A stretch of 64,000 bases of DNA from JBAYJY01 sp041664945 (GTDB taxonomy: Bacteria; UBP15; UBA6099). The notes beneath the pieces are model-generated. The model did not search any database, was not told the DNA's origin, and saw nothing but the letters and a program-made list of their open reading frames with translations. Each line of letters opens with the position of its first letter. The stretch's first letter is position 1. Shown here piece by piece: positions 36,277-44,842 of the stretch. The DNA lies in the NCBI GenBank assembly GCA_041664945.1, contig JBAYJY010000002.1, forward strand, positions 1-64,000. The letters are read 5' to 3'. The translations under genes and the position numbers were made by a program.

Positions 36277-36510
36277 CTATGTTTCTTCCGTCTCTATTAT
36301 CACTTCTTTACGCAGCAGTTCTTTTGCTGTGAATTCATCCTTATCGAGTGTAAAAATTGGTATATCCACCTGTGACTCGGCAAGCGGATAATTCATTGTA
36401 GAAGCGGCATTCTCCTTTACGTAGCAGCGTATGCCGTTTGCTTCCAGCAAGCCTTTGATTATATTTGCCTCTTGAATCCCTATCGCCGAATACACTTTGA
36501 CCCATTTCAT
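36277..36510 (-). CDS. DUF2007 small signal-transducing-type protein
   Basis: 77 residues from the ATG at 36510, which follows GGAAAAG; an earlier ATG at 36528 touches the previous stop codon and cannot be ruled out. The sequence WVKVYSAIGIQEANIIKGLLEANGIRCYV is the core of DUF2007, small ferredoxin-like proteins found in many bacteria and called putative signal-transducing proteins without proof. It lies 42 bases before the stalk/channel fusion on the same strand and follows the SRPBCC gene, so it belongs to the same four-gene transcript. Confidence 0.75.
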   Translation of the reverse strand: MKWVKVYSAIGIQEANIIKGLLEANGIRCYVKENAASTMNYPLAESQVDIPIFTLDKDEFTAKELLRKEVIIETEET

Positions 36511-36528
36511 GTCTTTTCCGTGGTCCAT

Positions 36529-37089
36529 TCAGCTCTTCACTTTTCTCCGCGCGGCTCGCGTCTCCTCGCGGCACATGGATTCCACAATGCTGAACACCTT
36601 CTCGAAGTTCGGTTTCGTCATCCTCAGCAGTATTTGCTCGACGAGCGCCGAAACCGGCATCGCAAGCTGCGAGGGCAGGCCGGGTATTCCGTTCGCGTTG
36701 ATCCTTATGACTCCTTCGATCAGGACCGTCGTCCGGCCGGGCGTTTTCTCGTTAAAAAACCAGCGACCGCTGATGTCCACGTTGTCTTTGAAAAAAAGCG
36801 CCTCCGTCTCGTAGTCGCACGTCCAGTGCGTGGTGTCCCACGTCTGTATGCTATGCCAGATCAACTGCCGCTTGCTCAGAATCGGCTTGAGCAGCGCCGG
36901 AATCGGCGCCTCGGCGGTCACTTCTGAAACAACGCGCTGGCGGCAATCGCTCTCGAAGCAGTCATCAACGATCCTGCAGCCGGCCATTTGCGGCAGCTTG
37001 CAGTTGATCTCCACCTGCCGGTCCCTAAGAAGATCGAACACAAGCTTTCGGGGCGCGTTTATCTCACGCTCGAATTTTGTCTTCACCAT
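36529..37089 (-). CDS. SRPBCC-fold protein, function unknown
   Basis: 186 residues. The start VKTKFEREINAPRKLVFDLLRDRQVEIN, the middle WDTTHWTCDYETEAL and YSGRWFF-like strand (ISGRWFFNEKTPGRTTVLIEG), and a long C-terminal helix fit the helix-grip (START/SRPBCC) fold, in which a hydrophobic pocket binds a lipid or similar ligand. It resembles DUF2505-type members. No catalytic residues can be assigned. It is the first gene of the minus-strand operon that includes DUF2007 and the TolQ/ExbB-like pair; its stop codon touches the next possible start. Confidence 0.65.
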   Translation of the reverse strand: MVKTKFEREINAPRKLVFDLLRDRQVEINCKLPQMAGCRIVDDCFESDCRQRVVSEVTAEAPIPALLKPILSKRQLIWHSIQTWDTTHWTCDYETEALFFKDNVDISGRWFFNEKTPGRTTVLIEGVIRINANGIPGLPSQLAMPVSALVEQILLRMTKPNFEKVFSIVESMCREETRAARRKVKS

Positions 37090-37363
37090 GTTGTTAAATA
37101 CCCATACACAATAACTATAGTATAATTTCCGTTTTTAAGGGAATAAATTGCCGGACTATGTTTTGAGCTTTGTCACAACCAGGTCATTGCCCTATCGGCT
37201 GATTACGGGCTAATTCGGGAAATCAGACGCTTTGAAAGTCCTTTTTTCGCCGCCCGTTGAAAACACGCTCAATGGTATGATATGTTTATGCTCAATGCGG
37301 AATCCCGGCGGAGCCGGAAGCGGGACTGCTGCGGAAAATCTATTCGAAACCGCGAGGTAATTC

Positions 37364-38695
37364 ATGGCTCAGGCAAAAGGACAACAGATTTCCCCGATGA
37401 AATTGCAGGCAATGCTGATTTATTGCCTCGCAAATGTCGGCATGATGGTGCTCGACACATTGCTCGATCAATACACAATGTTCTTTTACGCGCCAAAGAA
37501 ATCAGGCGCTGAAGCCGTCGGGCATGCGGCGATACAGTTAGCGCCGATAGCGCTTGTAGGGCTTGCGCTTAACTTCGGTCGCGTTGTCGACGCGATCGCC
37601 AACCCGCTCGTCGGGTTCTGGAGCGACCGCACGAAAACAAAATGGGGACGTCGCATTCCTTACGTCCTCTTCGGCTCGATCCCGATGACGGCTTTCTTCA
37701 TTCTGCTCTACTCACCGCCGATTCATCACCTTTCCAACTGGAACGCTGTGTGGTTCGGCGTGATGTGCGGCGGATTCCTTTTTCTTTATACGCTCACAGT
37801 CGCCCCCTACCTCGCGCTTATACCCGAAATCGCGCAAACCAGCGACGACCGGGTGAAACTATCTTCGTGGCACGCTCTTGCGAGCATGCTCGGGCTCATC
37901 ATCGGCGCTGTCGTTTCGGGGGCGATGATAAAGCCGTTCGGCATTCGAGGAATGGCGATTTCAATGGCTCTTTTCTCTCTCGCCACAATTCTGATCACCG
38001 CGTTGTCGGTTAAGGAAAAGCCGATTCAGGAATCAAAAGTCGCCCGCCTTTCGTTCAAAGACGCGATTATCCCGACTCTGAAAAACAAACATTTCATCAT
38101 TTACGCTTTCAGCATTTCTTCTTTCTGGCTCGGTTATAAAGTCATCCAAAGCTCAACCATCTATATCTGCACGGTGATTTTGAAAAAGCCTGAAGGATAT
38201 GTGAGTATGATAATGGCCGGGATGCTGGCCGTGTTGTTGCTCACTCTTCCTTTCGTTTTCTGGCTGTACGGCAGAATCGGGAAGAAAAAGCTTTTCATGA
38301 CAGGGTTGGTTCTCATCATGTTGTTCTCGCCGCTTCAGTTCTTCGTTCAGAAAGTCGGCGTGTTCATGAGCCCGGTGATTTTTTTCCACATCATAGTCGC
38401 GATAATGGGCGTTCCTATCGCGCTGATGATGGTTATCTATAATGCTGTCATATCCGACATAATCGACTACGATGAAAAGCAGACCGGAATGCGGCGCGAG
38501 GCAATGTATTACGGAATGGAAGGTTTTTTTACTAAGATTGCTCGCGGTGTCGGGGCGTCTCTCAGCGCCTTCCTGTTCGCTATTTTCGGACTCGAAGCGG
38601 GAAAGGTCGGAGGACTCCTTCTGGCCGGACCATTCTGCGCGTTTTTTGCATTAATGGGAGTTATTATTTTCAGTAAATATAAGCTGTCGGATTAG
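37364..38695 (+). CDS. GPH-family (MelB-like) sugar:cation symporter
   Basis: 443 residues, about twelve membrane helices. The ATG is preceded by GAGGTAA. The GPH family signature is clear: FGRVVDAIANPLVGFWSDRT followed by KTKWGRRIPYVLFGSIP (residues about 65-105). A second family pattern, VISDIIDYDEKQTGMRREAMYYGM, lies near residue 363-386. These carriers bring glycosides, pentosides or hexuronides into the cell with Na+ or H+. The presence of GH2 and CE15-like enzymes in the window makes a hexuronide or glycoside substrate plausible, but they are not adjacent. The 274 bases before it are empty apart from AT-rich DNA. Confidence 0.88.
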   Translation: MAQAKGQQISPMKLQAMLIYCLANVGMMVLDTLLDQYTMFFYAPKKSGAEAVGHAAIQLAPIALVGLALNFGRVVDAIANPLVGFWSDRTKTKWGRRIPYVLFGSIPMTAFFILLYSPPIHHLSNWNAVWFGVMCGGFLFLYTLTVAPYLALIPEIAQTSDDRVKLSSWHALASMLGLIIGAVVSGAMIKPFGIRGMAISMALFSLATILITALSVKEKPIQESKVARLSFKDAIIPTLKNKHFIIYAFSISSFWLGYKVIQSSTIYICTVILKKPEGYVSMIMAGMLAVLLLTLPFVFWLYGRIGKKKLFMTGLVLIMLFSPLQFFVQKVGVFMSPVIFFHIIVAIMGVPIALMMVIYNAVISDIIDYDEKQTGMRREAMYYGMEGFFTKIARGVGASLSAFLFAIFGLEAGKVGGLLLAGPFCAFFALMGVIIFSKYKLSD

Positions 38696-38753
38696 AAGAC
38701 AGTAGCGAGTTACCGGTAGCGGGAACTCAGGGAAAAGAAAAAAACGGATAGCG

Positions 38754-38788
38754 CGTCATTGCGAGGAACGTTGTGACGAAGCAATCCA
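38754..38788. repeat. Dispersed repeat of GTCATTGCGAGGA type
   Basis: Begins CGTCATTGCGAGGAACG and ends GACGAAGCAATCC. Its two halves are weakly complementary. The consensus is of a type seen in intergenic DNA of many bacteria; it has no coding content. Confidence 0.5.
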
Positions 38789-38891
38789 GACCTAAATTAT
38801 ATTAGTAAATTACCAGGTTTCACATCATTGAAACATTTTCCAGTTCAACAGTGTTTTGACATTATATTATAGCAAGCTGTTTTTGAATGCC

Positions 38892-38980
38892 GTAGGGGCG
38901 GATTTCAAATCCGCCCTGCGATATATGACTGCGAATATGCGTTCGAACATGTCAGGGGCAGGTTTGAAACCAGCCCCTAC
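38892..38980. repeat. Paired palindromes with terminal inverted repeat (GTAGGGGC...GCCCCTAC)
   Basis: The left hairpin has arms GGGCGGATTT and AAATCCGCCC (38896-38916) around a single base. The right hairpin has arms GGGGC-A-GGTTT and AAACC-A-GCCCC (38955-38977). The whole is bounded by GTAGGGGC at 38892 and GCCCCTAC at 38973-38980, so it looks like one REP- or MITE-like unit of about 90 bases. Confidence 0.6.
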
Positions 38981-39010
38981 AACAATCGCTTGATACGGAG
39001 GAAACGCGAT

Positions 39011-39688
39011 ATGAAATTCAGAAAAATTGGGATAATCCTTCTCATACTGGCGGCGGCAGCCGGCGCCGCTATAGCGCTTCAGGCGAAGAAAGCGCCGGAC
39101 GCGGCGAAGCTGCCGAACGTCGAAATCAAGGATTACAAGGGCGAAAAACTCGGCTCGGTCAAAGATTTCAGAGAAAACTCGATCAAAGGCCCGCAGAAAG
39201 TCGACCGCGACAAGTACCGGCTTAAAATCACCGGCCTGGTCGAAAAACCGAAAACATATTCATATGCTGATATTTCCGATAAGCGAAAGCATTACAAAAA
39301 GATCGTTACTCTGCATTGCGTGGAAGGATGGAGCGTTAAAATACTATGGGAAGGCGTTCTCGCGCGGGAACTGATAGGCGACTCGGCGCCGAAGCCGGCC
39401 GCGAACACTGTTATCTTCCACGCCGCCGACGGCTATACAACATCGCTACCCCTCGATTACATCATGGACCCGAAGCGCAACATACTCATCGCGGACAAAA
39501 TGAACGGCATTGAGATGCCGCCCGCGCGCGGTTTCCCTTTCGAGCTTGTCGCCGAAAACAAATGGGGCTACAAGTGGATAAAATGGATTAATGAAATTGA
39601 ATTGTCCGACAATCCGAATTTTAAGGGCTACTGGGAGAAAAACGGTTATTCGAACGACGGCGATCTGAAAAAGGGATTTTTTGATTAG
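39011..39688 (+). CDS. Molybdopterin-binding oxidoreductase, sulfite-oxidase/MsrP-like
   Basis: 225 residues from the ATG at 39011, which has GGAGG nine bases upstream; the ORF extension to 38990 reads through that site. An N-terminal membrane anchor or signal (IGIILLILAAAAGAAIALQ) is followed by the molybdopterin oxidoreductase fold: YRLKITGLVEKPKTYSYADI, then LHCVEGWSVKILWEGV with the Mo-ligand Cys at about residue 97, YTTSLPLDYIMD, and GFPFELVAENKWGYKWIKWI. Periplasmic relatives reduce methionine sulfoxide or oxidise sulfite. No heme or membrane partner gene is adjacent and no Tat twin-Arg motif is visible, which is unusual for a pterin enzyme that would need to be exported folded. Confidence 0.82.
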   Translation: MKFRKIGIILLILAAAAGAAIALQAKKAPDAAKLPNVEIKDYKGEKLGSVKDFRENSIKGPQKVDRDKYRLKITGLVEKPKTYSYADISDKRKHYKKIVTLHCVEGWSVKILWEGVLARELIGDSAPKPAANTVIFHAADGYTTSLPLDYIMDPKRNILIADKMNGIEMPPARGFPFELVAENKWGYKWIKWINEIELSDNPNFKGYWEKNGYSNDGDLKKGFFD

Positions 39689-39823
39689 AGAAATAATCCG
39701 TCATATTACAGCTTATTGGCCTAAAACCGACGGTTAACTTATTTAACTAATTGCCCCAAAATTATTAAAATAATTAATTGAAACATTTTATTATTGGTTT
39801 TATAATCAACTTCGGTGATAAAC

Positions 39824-41227
39824 ATGCTAACTACGGTTGAGACATCGAAGGAAAGAGTTTTACTCCGCAATCTACAAGTTCTTGACGTGAAAAAAGGCCA
39901 ACTATCCGGTCAGACGAACGTGTTGGTCGAGGGACGTATAATCCTTGACCTCGACGCGCCGGCGGCCGACGCCGTTTGCGACACGATTGACTGCGAAGGC
40001 CTCACTCTCATGCCCGGCCTGATAGATTGCCACTGCCACATCCTGAGTCCCTATCTGTCATCTCAGGACAGTCCGCTGCCGCCCGCGTGGTCGCTGAAGC
40101 AGATGCGGCTTAATTTCGAGGGAACTCTCGCCGGCGGTGTTGTCTGCGTCCGGGACATGCTTTCACCTATTAAAATCATGAACAGCAACCGGCGTAAAAT
40201 CGCGTCCGGGAAATTTATCGGACCGGACATCGCAGCTTCCGGGGCGCTGCTCAGCGTCAAGGGCGGCTATCCGGAGTTCATCAACCCGATGCCGTTTCCG
40301 CTGTCTCTCGCGAGCGAGCCGAAAATGCACGCCGACACGCCTGAACATGGCGCGCAGTTCGTGCGCTATCTCAAGAAAAAAGGCGCCGACCACATCAAGG
40401 TCGGTTACACAAGTTTCTACCGCGATTTCGCGATCAAAAAGCGGATGCCGACTGTCTCCGACGACACGCTCCATGCGATTTGCAAGGCTGCGCATGAACT
40501 CGGCCTGATAGTCAGCGTTCACCACAACTGGTCGCAGGATCTGGACCATCTTCTTCAGTTCGACATCGATTCGCTCGAACATGTTGTTTACGACAGGGAA
40601 TTGACCGACGAACAGATAGCTTTGGCAAAGAAGAAGGGCGTCACCTTTGTTCCCACTCTGACGGTCTCGGACAGTATGGCGCGTTTCGAGGAGAAACTCG
40701 GATTTCTCGAAAGCGACCGCGCGAAAGAAATGTTTGTCGAACCCGCGCGCAAACACCTCCACTGGATCTCAAGCACGTGGCTCGACTTCAAAAACGAAAG
40801 ATATGACGAGGCTTTCGGATTCTGGCGCGCGAACCGGAAAAATTACGCGGGTGTCGAGCGAAGTGTGAAGCGCATGCACGAAGCTGGAATTCCGCTGTGC
40901 GCGGGAACCGATCTCGGCGCTGTAGTCGCATGGCCCGGCGAGATGGCCGACGAAGTAATACGGCTTCACCATGTGGGGCTGACGAAAATCGAAGCGATCC
41001 GGGCGGCGACATTGAACGCCGCGAAGTTGCTGCAACGCGAAAAAACGCTTGGCAGCGTCGAACCAGGGATGTACGCCGACGTTTCTCTCGTAGCCGGCAA
41101 TCCGCTCGAAGACCTCTATTCGCTGCGGCGGGTGCGTCTCGTCGGCAAGGGAGGCCGGTGGCACAGGCCGAAACACCCCGAGCTTCCGGATTTCTGGCCC
41201 GGCTTCAGCATCACCTTCAAAAACTGA
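39824..41227 (+). CDS. Metal-dependent amidohydrolase (imidazolonepropionase/prolidase-like)
   Basis: 467 residues from the ATG at 39824; an in-frame GTG three codons earlier (39815) is an alternative. The metal-site motifs are complete: GLIDCHCHI (HxH, about 66-68), DHIKVGYTS with the Lys (about 190), VHHNWSQD (about 224), LEHVVYD (about 244) and CAGTDLGA with the late Asp (about 358). The C-terminus has the usual AATLNAAKLL and GMYADVSLVAGNPLEDL segments. Such enzymes hydrolyse cyclic amides or dipeptides with Pro; which one cannot be told. No signal peptide, so cytoplasmic. It stands alone between the molybdopterin enzyme and rdgB. Confidence 0.88.
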   Translation: MLTTVETSKERVLLRNLQVLDVKKGQLSGQTNVLVEGRIILDLDAPAADAVCDTIDCEGLTLMPGLIDCHCHILSPYLSSQDSPLPPAWSLKQMRLNFEGTLAGGVVCVRDMLSPIKIMNSNRRKIASGKFIGPDIAASGALLSVKGGYPEFINPMPFPLSLASEPKMHADTPEHGAQFVRYLKKKGADHIKVGYTSFYRDFAIKKRMPTVSDDTLHAICKAAHELGLIVSVHHNWSQDLDHLLQFDIDSLEHVVYDRELTDEQIALAKKKGVTFVPTLTVSDSMARFEEKLGFLESDRAKEMFVEPARKHLHWISSTWLDFKNERYDEAFGFWRANRKNYAGVERSVKRMHEAGIPLCAGTDLGAVVAWPGEMADEVIRLHHVGLTKIEAIRAATLNAAKLLQREKTLGSVEPGMYADVSLVAGNPLEDLYSLRRVRLVGKGGRWHRPKHPELPDFWPGFSITFKN

Positions 41228-41377
41228 TTCGTTTCAGGATCAGAACACAGAAAAAAATTCAGGTTTAACATTTCCTTTGTGACTTTGCGATTTTGTTGTT
41301 AGAATTTTGTAACTATTGGGTTTGAAGCAAAGCAGTTTCGCGGCAGTCGCAAATGAGCGGAAAATGAGAGGGAATCA

Positions 41378-41971
41378 ATGGAAATAATTCTTGCGTCATT
41401 TAATGCGCACAAGGCGCGCGAGGTTGGAGAGATAATGGCGCCGGTCGCTGTGAAGTCGCTTAAAGAGTTCGGAGTCGCGATAGATTTCGACGCGGTTGAG
41501 GACGGCGAAACATACGAGGAAAACGCGTTCAAGAAGGCGCGCGCTGCCGCGGCGCATGTCGCCGGCATCATCGCCGCCGACGATTCGGGACTTGAAGTTG
41601 ATGCGCTGGACGGAAGGCCGGGCCTTCTTTCAGCCCGTTACGGCGGCGCAGAAATTTCGGACTTTGAACGCTGCCGGCTGCTGCTCGAAGAGATGAAGGA
41701 CGTTCCGGACGGACGGCGCGGCGCGCGATTTGTGTGCAAGGTCGCCGTTTTATTTTCCGACGGTCGCGAAACGCTGTACGAGGGCGAATGCCGTGGAATT
41801 ATCACGCGCGAACTGCGCGGTTCCGGCGGTTTCGGCTACGATCCTGTTCTGTTTCTGCCGGACAGGGGCTTAACCGTCGCGGATTTGTCCGCTGAAGAGA
41901 AAAACGAGATCAGTCATCGCGCCATAGCTTTTCGCGCGTTGAGAAGCGATTTGATGAATAAATGGAATTGA
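41378..41971 (+). CDS. rdgB: RdgB/HAM1 family XTP/dITP pyrophosphatase
   Basis: 197 residues, the normal length. It hydrolyses non-canonical purine triphosphates (dITP, XTP) to monophosphates and so keeps them out of DNA. Motifs seen: ILASFNAHKAREV at the N-terminus (usual T/SxNxxK), YEENAFKKARAAA, ADDSGLEVDALDGRPGLLSARY, GSGGFGYDPVLF and the closing EEKNEISHRAIAFRAL. All catalytic positions look normal, except that the first motif has Ser-Phe-Asn in place of Thr-Asn-Asn. A spaced AGAGGG precedes the ATG. The Rel/SpoT homologue follows after 112 bases, a frequent pairing of nucleotide-stress genes. Confidence 0.95.
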   Translation: MEIILASFNAHKAREVGEIMAPVAVKSLKEFGVAIDFDAVEDGETYEENAFKKARAAAAHVAGIIAADDSGLEVDALDGRPGLLSARYGGAEISDFERCRLLLEEMKDVPDGRRGARFVCKVAVLFSDGRETLYEGECRGIITRELRGSGGFGYDPVLFLPDRGLTVADLSAEEKNEISHRAIAFRALRSDLMNKWN

Positions 41972-42083
41972 TGCGACATTAACAGCTCCTGTTGCGCTAT
42001 TGTGCCCTGTCACCAAAAAATGATAGAATATTGTGGATGGTGCTTTTCGTTTGTCTGTGAGAGAGCGGAAGGCAGGAGGATAA

Positions 42084-44267
42084 ATGCCGGTTGTCTTTAG
42101 AGATAAACTGGACGACCTACTCCGAAAAGCCGGCGAGTATATGGATTTCGACGGCCTCGAACTTGTGCGCAAGGCGTACGAGTTCACGGTGGAGAGCAAC
42201 CGGCGGTTTGAGTTTCTTCGCATGTCGGGCGAACCTGCGATATCGCATCCTCTTGCGGTCGCCTCGCAACTCACCGAGTGGCTCATGGACCCGGAAACAG
42301 TTGCCGCCGGAATTCTTCACGACATCATAGAGGACCCCAACATTCACGCGCTCCAACTGCGGGCTACTTTCGGAGACACCGTCACGCGCATGGTGGACGG
42401 CGTCTCGAAACTGAAAAAATTCGAGCTCCCCGGCACGACCACAGCCGACACGGCCTACCATTATAAAATCTTTCTCGCTGTCGCGCAGGACACGCGCGTC
42501 GCGCTGATAAAAATCGCCGACCGGCTTCACAACCTGCGCACGCTCGACAGCATGCCCGGATACAAGCGCCTGAAAACCTGTTATGAAACAGAACAGATTT
42601 TCATTCCGCTCTCGCGGTTTCTGGGCATGGAAGCCGTCGCCGAGGAAATGGAAGACATCTCGTTCCAGTTCGCCGAGCCGGAAGAGTTCGCGCGGCTGCT
42701 CGATTATCTCGAAGAGGTAATTCCGGAAGAGAACGAAATATTCGAGCAGGCGATCGGACAGCTTGAGCCGGCTCTTCTCGAACTGGGACTCGATCACCAA
42801 TCGCACATATTCCGTTACAACCTGACGCACACGCGGCGCATTCTCGACTCGCAGGACAGGCCGATGCCCAAAACAGGGTTGGTCGAAGTCACCGTGCCGG
42901 AGGAATTGGATTGCTACCGGGCGCTTCAGGCGGTCCATAAAACGTTCCAATGCCTGTCGATCGGTTTTCAGGACACAATAAATTTTCCGTCGATAGATTT
43001 AAAGCGGATGCTTGAGACGAGTCTGTTAGGCCCGTTCGGGCGTCCGTTTACAGTGCGCATCTTCTCGCGAGAAATGAAAGCGGTGAACCGGTGGGGCATA
43101 GTTCCTTTTCTTTCGGAACCCCATGAGCTTAAGCGCACGGACCTGCTCGCGGACCGCGTCGAACTGATCCAGCGGATAGTCAGCGATTTCAGGGCGCAGG
43201 CCGGCGACCGCGACGAAAAAACGCTTGTCGATATAATGACCCGCATGGTGCTAAAGCAGAAGATATTCGTGTTTACGCAGGACCGCAGGCGGCTCGAACT
43301 TCCGGAATCGTCGACCGTTCTCGATTTCGCATATCTGATGGGGCCGGAAATCGGCGACCGTTTCAGCAAGGCGATGGTATATCATCAGACGGTGGACATG
43401 AGTTATCAGCCGCAGTTGTTCGACCATTTGAACGTAATCACGGACCGCGACGCAGCGCCGCGCGTCGAGTGGCTGGAACACGCGCACACGCCTGAAGCGC
43501 AGATGCATATCAAGAAATATCTCGCCGCCGCGCCGCTTGAAAAAGCAGCCGAAGAAGGACGCCGGGCGCTGCTGCAGAGGACACGGGAAGAGGGCATCTC
43601 CGCCACAGGAAAACTTGAGGATATTGAGCTGCTGCTTCCTCCGGTAATCATGTTCCTCGGTTTCAACACGGAGGAAGAATTTTTTCAGCAGATCGGGCGC
43701 GCCGAATTCGATCTGAACGTCGCTGCGGATTTCCTTAAAGAACAATACAAGCGTAAAGTGCTGATTGACAAAAAAGAACTTGATCCGGTGATCATCGGCC
43801 AGCAGATATATCAAACAGCGCTTCCGATAGGCATCGTTGAGTCTGAGCGCATTCCGAAGGCGCCGCTTTTCTCGTGCGAGATATGTTCGCCCGCGCCGGG
43901 CGACGAGATTGTGGTGAGCGCGTCCGCCAAAAAGGCGACGATTCATCGAAAGGACTGCGCCAACATAGGGCGCGGATTCCTGCGCGGCCCGAAGCAATCG
44001 CCCGCAACGTGGAAGGACACCGGCGGCCGACGTTTCCCCGTTCGCATCAAACTTAAACTTTTCCCGACGAAGGACATTCATCAGAAAATCCTTAAATTGA
44101 TAGCTAAATCGGGAGCGCCGATCGCCGCCTATCAGTCCGGAGCCGCCGACGAAGGCGGACTTGAACTGATGGAGTTCATTATTGAAGTTCAGAATGTCTC
44201 GCTGGCTCAAAATGTCTGCGACGAGCTGCTTTCCATTAAGGATGTCGTAATTGCAAAACGAGTCTGA
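42084..44267 (+). CDS. Rel/SpoT homologue, predicted hydrolase-only
   Basis: 727 residues. GCAGGAGG precedes the ATG. The N-terminal HD hydrolase domain is intact: ISHPLAVA, GILHDIIEDPN (HDxxED, about 73-78) and ALIKIADRLHNLRTL. The synthetase domain that follows (about 250-350) is present in outline (LDCYRALQAVHKTFQ) but its catalytic residues are gone: KDYIAxPKxNGYxSLHT is replaced by QDTINFPSIDLKRMLETS, and ExQIRT by TVRIFSREM. A TGS domain (IFVFTQDRRRLELPESSTVLDFAY) and a C-terminal zinc-finger/ACT region with CEIC and HRKDC follow. So it should degrade but not make (p)ppGpp. Its end overlaps the TTG start of thpR by 17 bases. Confidence 0.88.
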   Translation: MPVVFRDKLDDLLRKAGEYMDFDGLELVRKAYEFTVESNRRFEFLRMSGEPAISHPLAVASQLTEWLMDPETVAAGILHDIIEDPNIHALQLRATFGDTVTRMVDGVSKLKKFELPGTTTADTAYHYKIFLAVAQDTRVALIKIADRLHNLRTLDSMPGYKRLKTCYETEQIFIPLSRFLGMEAVAEEMEDISFQFAEPEEFARLLDYLEEVIPEENEIFEQAIGQLEPALLELGLDHQSHIFRYNLTHTRRILDSQDRPMPKTGLVEVTVPEELDCYRALQAVHKTFQCLSIGFQDTINFPSIDLKRMLETSLLGPFGRPFTVRIFSREMKAVNRWGIVPFLSEPHELKRTDLLADRVELIQRIVSDFRAQAGDRDEKTLVDIMTRMVLKQKIFVFTQDRRRLELPESSTVLDFAYLMGPEIGDRFSKAMVYHQTVDMSYQPQLFDHLNVITDRDAAPRVEWLEHAHTPEAQMHIKKYLAAAPLEKAAEEGRRALLQRTREEGISATGKLEDIELLLPPVIMFLGFNTEEEFFQQIGRAEFDLNVAADFLKEQYKRKVLIDKKELDPVIIGQQIYQTALPIGIVESERIPKAPLFSCEICSPAPGDEIVVSASAKKATIHRKDCANIGRGFLRGPKQSPATWKDTGGRRFPVRIKLKLFPTKDIHQKILKLIAKSGAPIAAYQSGAADEGGLELMEFIIEVQNVSLAQNVCDELLSIKDVVIAKRV

Positions 44268-44832
44268 AAAACCGATCCGCGCGTTTATCGCAGTCGAGGC
44301 GCCGCCGGAAGTGAAAGAGCGGCTGTCGGAGATACAATGCGACTTCAAGCCCCGGATTCAGGGCGCGAGCTGGACGCGTCCGGAAGGGTTTCATTTTACC
44401 CTTCGTTTTCTCGGCAATATAATGCCGGTTCAGGCGGAAGCGGTGAAAGAGGCCCTCGCGCCGGAGTTTAAACAACGACAGTTCGAGGCTGAATTCGATC
44501 ACACGGGAATATTTCCGAAACTTGAAAAAGCGCGTGTTTTGTGGGTCGGACTTGGCAAAGGAAATTTTGAGATGAAGAGCCTTTTCGACGAACTGGAAGA
44601 ACGTCTGGCTCGCGCCGGCTTTCCGGAAGAACCGCGGCCGTTCTCCGGCCATCTGACGCTCGCCAGGTTCAGAAATCCGCGACCGATTCTTCCTGCGCTG
44701 CTTTCGACTCAGTTTGATTGCCCGCCGTTCACTGTCGAAAAAATAATTTTATTTCAGAGCGTTCTTAATCCGGCAGGAGCGATCTATACGCCTCTCGCGG
44801 TTACAAAATTGCGCAAAGGCGATCCATGTTGA
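44251..44832 (+). CDS. thpR: RNA 2',3'-cyclic phosphodiesterase (ThpR/LigT)
   Basis: 193 residues, as expected for the 2H phosphoesterase family. The two HxTx catalytic motifs are HFTLRFLG (about residue 48) and HLTLARF (about 134), and the start IRAFIAVEAPPEV is typical. It opens 2',3'-cyclic phosphate ends of RNA. The start codon is TTG at 44251, with AAGGA eight bases upstream and inside the end of the Rel homologue, so translation is coupled to it. The protein ends IYTPLAVTKLR, the common end of the family. Confidence 0.92.
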   Translation: MQNESEKPIRAFIAVEAPPEVKERLSEIQCDFKPRIQGASWTRPEGFHFTLRFLGNIMPVQAEAVKEALAPEFKQRQFEAEFDHTGIFPKLEKARVLWVGLGKGNFEMKSLFDELEERLARAGFPEEPRPFSGHLTLARFRNPRPILPALLSTQFDCPPFTVEKIILFQSVLNPAGAIYTPLAVTKLRKGDPC

Positions 44833-44842
44833 TCCTCCGGCG

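Larger units (their letters stand above)
38696..39010. other. 315-base intergenic region with palindromic repeats
   Basis: It contains two kinds of short dispersed repeat (38754-38788 and 38892-38980) and the ribosome-binding site GGAGG of the following gene. A TTGACA occurs at 38856 but no -10 box lies at the correct distance. No gene was found. Confidence 0.7.

Noticed and set aside
43251..44348. Long open frame of 365 codons on the minus strand across the Rel homologue
   Set aside because: It lies antisense to a well-supported gene, has no recognisable domain and no ribosome-binding site; GC-rich codon use produces such shadows often.
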